From Codonopsis lanceolata (lineage: Eukaryota > Streptophyta > Magnoliopsida > Asterales > Campanulaceae): a DNA stretch of 64,000 bases. This document shows positions 58,118-64,000 of the stretch, in pieces. The notes beneath the pieces are model-generated. The model saw only the letters and a list, made by a program, of their open reading frames with translations. It was not told where the DNA came from and did not search any database. The translations under genes were made by a program, and so were the position numbers. The stretch is taken from positions 77,157,254 through 77,221,253 of the forward strand of contig CM028378.1 of the NCBI GenBank assembly GCA_013146195.2, written 5' to 3'. How positions within the stretch are numbered: position 1 is the first letter of the stretch; each line of letters opens with the position of its first letter.

Positions 58118-59172
58118 TGATGCGTACGCGGAAGCTTGAATCACAAAATCTGTCCAACAATTTCGGACAGCCCTATGGCTGAACCAACAGTCCCAAATAA
58201 GCCCGAAATCATCCACAAAACTGCTCCAAAAGTCCTTCTAAAAACCCTCAATAACAACCCAAAAATCTATCCTTGTTTATAGAATTAGTACAAGGAATAA
58301 TCTACCCAACCCTTCAACAAAAACCCATGAATTCACTGCCCAACTTCACTCACCAACCAGCCCTAAGCAGTCCACGTTTTTGATGCTCAAGCTGTCCCAA
58401 AACAGTCTTAGAAGCAGTTTATGAACTGCCCAATCTTGGTTTGAAAACCCTCACACCTGAATTGAAGACCTTGGCCGAAATTACCAAGAAAAACCCAAAG
58501 TAGTCCCACGCATTTTGAACACTTGGCTGCCACGAAATAACAGAAAATAAAAAGGATAGAAACGGGCTCACCGGCTAGGCTTCACTCACCTAACGTAAAG
58601 AATCCCAACGATCAATTCCCTCTTGGCTTCACTCACCTTTGAGATGAATAAATCGGTTTGAAAAGAACAACCTTGTTCTTGAAAGAATCACTTCTTTTCT
58701 CTAAAAACCAAATCTGCTTTATTTCATGAATTAAAGTGTCTTATAAAGGCTTACAAAAATATCCTAATTCTCTAAGGAAAGTAAAACAACTTCTAAGTCC
58801 TTAAGGGACTCTAATTAGCAATCAAAATAGGAAACTACTAACTAAAACCTAGTCTTCTAAGGGCTTTACTTTACAAAAACGGGATTTAACTTAATTAAAG
58901 AAAACAACTAACAACTACTTAGCAGATTTTGTTTCCTAAAATTAACCAATCCTTGTGTCATAAGGCTTATGATGGCTGGCCACCTTTCCAAGCAACTAGG
59001 CCACTCCTTCCTAGCATGCCGTGCCATGCCATGCCTCCTAGATCCGTGCCCCCCTTCCAAGAAACCACTTGATCCAAACCGTTTATTCTTCTTGAGCTAT
59101 GCCTTATCTATCTCTCTCTTGTCTTCCAAGAAATACTTCCACTCTATTTGCGGGTTGAACCCTCTTGTTGTA
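58118..59172 (-). repeat. 5' LTR of the LARD-like element (intact)
   Basis: Starts TGATGCGTACGCGG and ends CCTCTTGTTGTA. It contains the uninterrupted AACAACTAACAACTACTTAG site (about 58903-58922) that the LINE used in the other LTR. Confidence 0.85.
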
Positions 59173-59228
59173 TGTTTTTTGGCCCTCCTAAATAATAGGG
59201 GTCACAAATAGTGGTTTTTCTTGTAGTG
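59173..59228 (-). mobile_element. CACTA terminus fragment
   Basis: The minus strand starts CACTACAAGAAAAACCACTA at 59228 and continues 56 bp to the LARD border. It interrupts the gypsy-type-transposase frame. The matching other end was not found. Confidence 0.5.
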
Positions 59229-60250
59229 GGGTTATCAGTTTCTATGGAGACCCAGGGCTCCACACCCTCAACATGCCAACTCAATTTGCCGGCCAGACGA
59301 AGTAAGGAGGGATCAAAGGTAAGAGCCACCCAATCCAGCACCCAGTCTTGTCCACCCCTTCCTTCTTTGACACCGTGCAGAGTCTTGAATGCTTTCACTA
59401 TTTGGGGCTCTCCTGCTTGGTAGGCTTTCTTGTCATAGTGGGGAATCTCCAGCTCTTCCAAGTATGGGGCGATGGGCCATCTGACCCGGGATTCGACGAG
59501 CAGGGATTTCCCATCCCAGGCATCAACTTTATTGGGGCTATCAGTGAGGAGTTTGAAATAGTTGGGGTTGGACCGGCCAGTAATGCGACGGGTCTTTTTG
59601 TCTAGAGAAAACAAAAAAAATTTCTAAATAAGGTCATGTCGGGCTCGAACCCGAGTAGGCGGCAAGCTACGGTGTATGCGACCATGAATCTTACGGTTGT
59701 GAGGGTTAGGTCGCAGGGAAAGGAGTTAAACAGGATCAGGAATTCATTAAAAAAGGGGTCCGGGGAAGCCTCAGGCCGACGAGGAAGAAGTTGAAGTAAA
59801 AAACCCTGCGGTCGAAGGCCTTTACTCGATAATTTTTGGGATCCATTCCCAACGAGTAAAACCAAGAAGACACGTCTTCTTCGTATGATAAATAGTCCCA
59901 TTTAAGCAGGGCAGGCATGTTGGTCATGATTTGTTTGCCCTTAAGAACGTCAAGCCTCTCCCTTTTTGCTCGCGGCACGCTCGTGCTCGGAGGATCATTT
60001 CTAGACTGCCTGTCTTCTTCGAATTGGTTTGCTCGGTCTCGATCAGTTTGTTCTCTAGTTCATTTGGGGCTCCAGGAGTTTCCTCCACGCCAGAATCAGG
60101 CTCTCTAGGGATTGTTGAGGCCTCTTCCAGCTTGGTTCCTTCAGAACTATGGGATTTGGTTTCGAAGCTTTCTTCACTTTCGGTTGAGGCTCCGTGATCG
60201 TAGCCATGCCCCTCGATCTCTCAACGAGTTTCATCGCTGGAAGACATCCT
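59229..60250 (-). pseudogene. Gypsy-type transposase (Transposase_28-like) pseudogene
   Basis: On the minus strand an ATG follows an acceptor-like CCTGTAG near 60250 (MSSSDETR), then frames with an acidic N-terminus and DVLKGKQIMTNMPALLKWDY, RRVFYFNFFLVGLRLPRTPF, LTLTTVRFMVAYTVACRLLG, MTLFRNFFCF and ITGRSNPNYFKLL. This order resembles the 'putative gypsy type transposon' domain (PF04195). Frameshifts at about 59750 and 59612, and near the start, disrupt it. The CACTA fragment cuts it off at 59229. The family assignment is from remembered domain features. Confidence 0.5.
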
Positions 60251-60840
60251 ACAGGAATCGAGGAATACATGTTAGTTACTTCTCGAGAAAGCAAGCAAGA
60301 GTGGACAAGCAAAAACCCCCCGATTAGGGTTCGTTCCAAAACCAGTGATCAGAGCACCAGTCGGGTATTCCTCGATTCCCACTTATGGGTTTTGTGTGTG
60401 AAGCCAGTGAAGATGGCCAGACCCGTGGTGTTCGAGAAAGGTAAGGGTCATGACGCTTAATGAAGATTGATGAAATTAAGATTAAGGAAAAGGGAAAAAA
60501 AATTGGGTCTCAGACGCCCGATTTTTCGTCAGATTGGTTTTCAGATCATAACAAATTAGTCATCATTTACCCAACCAATATCATTGAACACTAAAATTAG
60601 GGTTCTAGCAGCAAAGATGAAAGGGGGCAAAGATTACAGTTCGTAACTAAGGATGCAAGTTGAGAAATGCCTGATGATTATTGTGGAGACGGAAACGAGT
60701 GGTCTTTGGGAATCTTGATTTCGTGTATGAAGTTCTTCGTTTCGGTTGAATGCAGAAGAAAAGATGAGGAATGGCTCTGGGATTCTTGAACAGCAGGAAA
60801 ATGTTAAATGAAGGAAAGTATATGCTTTTATATTAGGGGA
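60251..60840 (-). promoter_or_regulatory. Leader and possible 5' intron of the transposase-like gene
   Basis: The minus strand has a TATA-like CCTAATATAAAAGC (60823-60836), a CT-rich leader, a T-rich interval and an acceptor CTGTAG directly before GATG. This is what a spliced 5' UTR would look like; the donor was not fixed. Confidence 0.35.
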
Positions 60841-61760
60841 AAATGTTAAATGACTCCTCGGGGCATGAGTACGCATGAGGATAAAAGACGGGAAGAGGCG
60901 GCCCGTCCTTTCAGTGTCAATCACCCCACAGACTCGCATCCACTTGAAACACTCGGCCTGGGCATAATCACTTGAAAATGATCAAAATGAATCAAGTCTT
61001 ACAAACGACCAGACTCCCAGAAAGTTCCAGCCTGTTCTGCTCCTCGCTCTGAGCATATATACTCACTAGACAAGGAGCAGGGGGCCAGGGAGCTACCTGG
61101 CCCAATAGGCACTGGCACCGGTCATGTGCTTAGCACACTTTTTCTAGTCACAAGCGGGACACGTGCACTCCACAAAGTCCAAGCCCAAGTCATGAGCGAG
61201 CAGTGACCAATCTCTAACCATTGTGACCTAGTATGTGAGCACTCAATCCCCAGAAGCCTAGGGGCCAAGTATGTAACGAGCTGGGACCAAGTACCTAGCA
61301 AGCAAGTATGCAGCGAGCAGGGAAGAAGGGTTGAGTCGAGCATGCTTATTATGCACGGTAGTTCAGTAACAGTTATCCTGGACGTGGGCAGTTATCTCCG
61401 GGAAACCCGCCCCCACATTCAAGACGAGGCCATTAAGTTGAACGCGACTTTTAATGTGCCCAACTTACATGCTCCGGCAATAAATGGGATGTTATTCCAG
61501 CTCTCCAACTAGGCTATATAATCCCCTCAAAACGAAGGAGGGAGGTATGTGATTTTCTTCCAAGGCTAAACCTTGTCAAATTGCTTACTCAACTGAGTGT
61601 TTACTTATTCACACGCTAGAGCGCATTTGTAGGGCAAGCCCCTGCCTAGTTCGCAGTTGGTGTTTGCTTTACAGGTTTGGGCCATAAAGGTTTTGGATAG
61701 AATTGAAAGTCAGATATCCAGATTGTTAAGCACAGTGTGTCCGAGGATTATTTTGGACGC
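60841..61760 (+). other. LTR-like or promoter-like GC-richer DNA
   Basis: 61020-61680 is GC-richer than its surroundings. GGCTATATAATCCCC at about 61512 looks like a TATA box followed by a leader, as in Ty3 LTRs. Partner LTR and ends were not found. No ORF is supported. Confidence 0.3.
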
Positions 61761-61763
61761 ATC

Positions 61764-61765
<2 letters not shown>

Positions 61766-61840
<75 letters not shown>
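61766..61840. repeat. TA-rich microsatellite
   Basis: TA dinucleotides interrupted by TACATATACA, ending in a pure TA run. The YIYIHIHI-like ORF is an artefact. Confidence 0.95.
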
Positions 61841-61841
<1 letters not shown>

Positions 61842-62559
61842 GTCATATTCTAAAACTATGACTTCTATAACTTATTAAAACTATGTGGCTTCTATAACTA
61901 AGGTTCATATTTTAAAGAACAAGTATGTATTAATTCCAATTGTTAGAACTTTCTTAATTGGAATTTATGAAAGAAACTCATATTATATTTACATCAGACC
62001 TTTTGTGATGGAAAAGAAAGAAAAAGGAAAATCAATTGCAAAATTTTCATAAGAAATTAGGAATTTGAAGAAATTAGGAATTTGAAGAATTTTATTTTTA
62101 GTATCCTTTGCTCTCATGAAATCCATAAAGAACATAAATCAGGATATCGAGGAAGAGAGCAGACTTGGAAGGGAATTGATCCATATATTCAAGCGTTCAT
62201 TCTAGCTATCAGTTTATGCATAGAGGAAAAGAATTTCAAATGAAATTCTCGCACAAGAATAAGACATGCTAGAGAGGAGACAAACAGGGAAGGAGAAAGA
62301 AAGAAAAAAATGGAAGTGGGAGAGGGAGAGGTGAGAAATCAAACATACTTGAGGCTTACAATTGAGCGTAGATCCGTTGGTGCCGCTACTAGGAGTCGGC
62401 CTGTCGAGGGACTCCAATCGGGTGACGGACTGGGCTCTGGAGTCTGGAAGGAGGCTGCCCCACAATGGTGAGTGATAAGCGTTTGAGAAAAGTTAGGGTT
62501 TTTATTTAACTTAACTCTATATACATATATTTTAAATATATTAAATATATAATTTATTC
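61841..62559. other. AT-rich DNA with one GC-rich exon-like patch
   Basis: 62345-62470 is GC-rich on the minus strand (LPDSRAQSVTRLESLDRPTP frame) and ends at a donor-like CTCAA|GTATGT, but it has no ATG and no recognised domain. The rest is AT-rich and unassigned. Confidence 0.2.
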
Positions 62560-62700
62560 TAATAATATTCGCGAATATTCGAATAAAAAACCTTCACACT
62601 CGTATTCGTATTCGAATCCTTATCGAATAAAAAAATTAAATTCGAATATTTCGAATACGAATACCGAATTGAATCAAAAAATTCGATTTGTTTACAACCT
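62560..62700. repeat. TTCGAATA palindrome cluster
   Basis: Dense ATTCGAATA/TATTCGTATTCG words in both orientations (about ten in 140 bp). Unknown family; sits at the inner edge of the copia remnant. Confidence 0.6.
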
Positions 62701-63285
62701 TAGCCCCATGTTCTCGCCTCCATTGTCCGAGTAAAGAGTGACAATAGTTATTTTAAAATAGTTTTCGACCAAGGGTTTAAACTTGAGAAAGATGGTGGTG
62801 ACCTCAAACTTGAGTCTGAACGGGTAAAGTCAAATATAATGGGTATAGTGATCAACAAAAATCACATAGCATTTGAAACCATCAATAGAGGGAAGGGGGA
62901 GGTCCAAACATCAATATAAATGGTTTGTAGAGGGATAGTAAACACAATAGTATTTTGATTAAAGGAAATTTATGACTTTTATTAGAAAGACGATCATAAC
63001 AATTAATATGAAAAGTGCGAGAACTGTCTAATGCTAAACCTAAGCTAGATAGTATGACGGGGCTAGACGGGACCAAGGCGATGATGTCAATCTTAGTGAG
63101 AGACTTTGGAGCTAACACAAGCATGGCGAGGAGAGGGAGTTGTGGTCGGCCATTCATGCACACCATCCTTAGACTGTCCGGTCAACAATATTCTCTATGT
63201 TAGTAATTTTTGTTAGCCATGGCGGAAAGTGGTTAGGGCGGCTAGAGGAAAAAGATGAAGGTTTAGGAGCAAAACTCTGATACCA
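62700..63285 (-). pseudogene. Copia remnant: pre-integrase and integrase pieces with PBS
   Basis: The minus strand shows a PBS TGGTATCAGAG (63275-63285). About 200 bp further come heavily frameshifted pieces of a copia integrase region: NKSHKFP, a WFQMLCDFC frame (62870) and, near 62710, GQWRRE equivalent to the catalytic D-N-G-x-E context in a shifted frame. gag and most of pol are absent. Confidence 0.55.
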
Positions 63286-63500
63286 TGTAGAAACTAATAA
63301 AGTTTAAGAATTAACAGTATATCATTTTCATTGATTGAATCACCTATTTATAGGGAAAATTACAATTATGGTTACACTTGTAATAGAGTACAAGAAACTT
63401 TTACAAAGAAGGAAATAACTATACAAGGTAATTACTACTAAATAATAATTACAAATAAACAAAAATAATTACAAAATATTTTATTCTTTAATAAAAACGA
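63286..63500 (-). repeat. LTR of the copia remnant
   Basis: Starts TGTAGAAACTAATAAAG directly after the PBS; AT-rich, no coding. The outer end is uncertain because the partner LTR was not found, and the SET-domain sequence follows within a few bases. Confidence 0.5.
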
Positions 63501-63508
63501 TCAGTAGT

Positions 63509-63775
63509 GATCATGTTGCTATTGAGGATGATTGTTTTTGCATTGATGCCTTCAAGTATGGAAATGTGGGGAGGTTCATTAACCACAGTTGTTCTCCAAA
63601 CTTGTATGCACAAAATGTCCTTTACGACCACAGTGACAAGAGAATGCCTCATATAATGCTTTTCGCTGCGGAGAATATACGGCCATTGCAGTAGTTGACC
63701 TACCACTACAATTTCATGGTAAACACTATCCATGATTCCTATGGAAACATTGTAAGAGTTGACACATCTGTATAA
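63509..63775 (+). pseudogene. SET-domain fragment of a SUVH-type histone methyltransferase
   Basis: 88 codons and a stop: CIDAFKYGNVGRFINHSCSP with the SAM/active-site motif NHSC, then NLYAQNVLYDH, MPHIMLFAAENI and LTYHYN, the C-terminal SET half of H3K9 methyltransferases (SUVH5/6-like). A TAG replaces the expected glutamate codon just before LTYHYN (63692-63694), and the post-SET cysteines are missing because the frame ends at VDTSV. The upstream gene is absent or displaced by the copia LTR. The SUVH subgroup is inferred from the NLYAQ and LTYHYN phrases. Confidence 0.75.
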
Positions 63776-63787
63776 TGCGCCCAGCTC

Positions 63788-63883
63788 TTAACTCGATTGC
63801 GGAGGCTCATCAATCCTAGCTTTGGACCTTTTCTTTTTCTTAGCTTGCAGTTTGGACTTCTGGGGGCTATCCATGTGAGGAAT
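63788..63883 (-). CDS. Possible C-terminal exon, very basic protein
   Basis: After an acceptor ATATACAG on the minus strand, 31 codons follow: IPHMDSPQKSKLQAKKKKRS, then KARIDEPPQSS and TAA. The lysine-rich string and acidic end resemble a nuclear or nucleolar protein tail. The upstream exon would lie beyond the window end. Not identified. Confidence 0.3.
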   Translation of the reverse strand: MPHMDSPQKSKLQAKKKKRSKARIDEPPQSS

Positions 63884-64000
63884 CTGTATATTGTCACCAA
63901 ACACAATAGCGCCATTAGCAATTCAGTTAAATTGTATATAAAGAGGATTAACAAGATCAATGCAAGTAAATAAACACACCCACAACAATTTCTACTTACT

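Larger units (their letters stand above)
38172..59172 (-). mobile_element. Non-autonomous LTR retrotransposon (LARD-like) hosting nested elements
   Basis: Two LTRs of about 1.05 kb (38172-38965 plus 56111-56361; and 58118-59172) enclose 1.76 kb of internal DNA. The PBS adjoins the right LTR, so the element is on the minus strand. It encodes a gag-like protein and a second ORF but no protease, RT or integrase. Its left (3') LTR is split by a LINE. No matching target duplication was found (CTACT on the left, GTTTT on the right), so the outer ends may have recombined. Without insertions it is about 3.9 kb. Confidence 0.7.

Noticed and set aside
31573..59228. One 27.6-kb CACTA element between the two CACTA-type ends
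   Set aside because: Subterminal sequences differ and the 3-bp flanks (TCA against GGG) do not match.

Overview
The window is a piece of nuclear genome from a flowering plant, most likely a eudicot. The evidence is AT-rich intergenic DNA, plant-type LTR retrotransposons (copia, Athila-like Ty3), a plant LINE with a DUF4283 ORF1, Helitron, hAT and CACTA termini, and pieces of plant host genes. Two runs of exactly 100 N (9255-9354, 44221-44320) look like scaffold gaps. Many one-base indels in the retroelement ORFs could be decay or assembly error.

Only one intact host gene is seen: a single-exon adenylate isopentenyltransferase (cytokinin biosynthesis) at 24163-25107 (+). Four host-gene remnants were found by reading short exons: an O-fucosyltransferase pseudogene (1526-2245, with a hAT MITE inside an exon), an LRR receptor-kinase exon pair (33089-33451), a SUVH-type SET-domain fragment (63509-63775), and a possible basic C-terminal exon (63788-63883, minus).

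Layout. 1-2620: intergenic DNA with a GGGCC-rich repeat, Helitron-like ends and the O-FucT pseudogene. 2622-19190: a minus-strand copia element; its 3' LTR is cut off from pol by about 7.4 kb of foreign DNA (a conserved noncoding module, two tandem hairpin arrays and a gap), and a LINE sits inside its gag, making one open 872-codon gag/LINE-ORF1 reading frame. 19428-24133: a 303-bp tandem duplication whose second copy is split by a 4.1-kb Helitron ending 57 bp before the isopentenyltransferase ATG. 26950-35500: a short Helitron-like element, a 2.6-kb solo LTR with a perfect 5-bp target duplication, a hAT-like repeat, a CACTA terminus, the LRR remnant and a long foldback. 35505-38110: a second copy of the noncoding module with a different tandem hairpin repeat. 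38172-59172: a three-level nest in which a non-autonomous LTR element (minus) carries in its left LTR a full-length LINE whose 5' half is inverted (twin-priming geometry), and that LINE's ORF1 is split by an Athila-like retrotransposon (perfect TSD TCTGC, 10-bp inverted LTR ends). 59173-64000: a CACTA terminus, a broken gypsy-type-transposase ORF, promoter-like DNA, a copia remnant and the SET fragment.

The host genes show no joint pathway; the window is mainly a record of insertions. The best leads are the hairpin arrays with paired stem changes beside the shared module, the LINE inversion, and the Helitron at the cytokinin gene.
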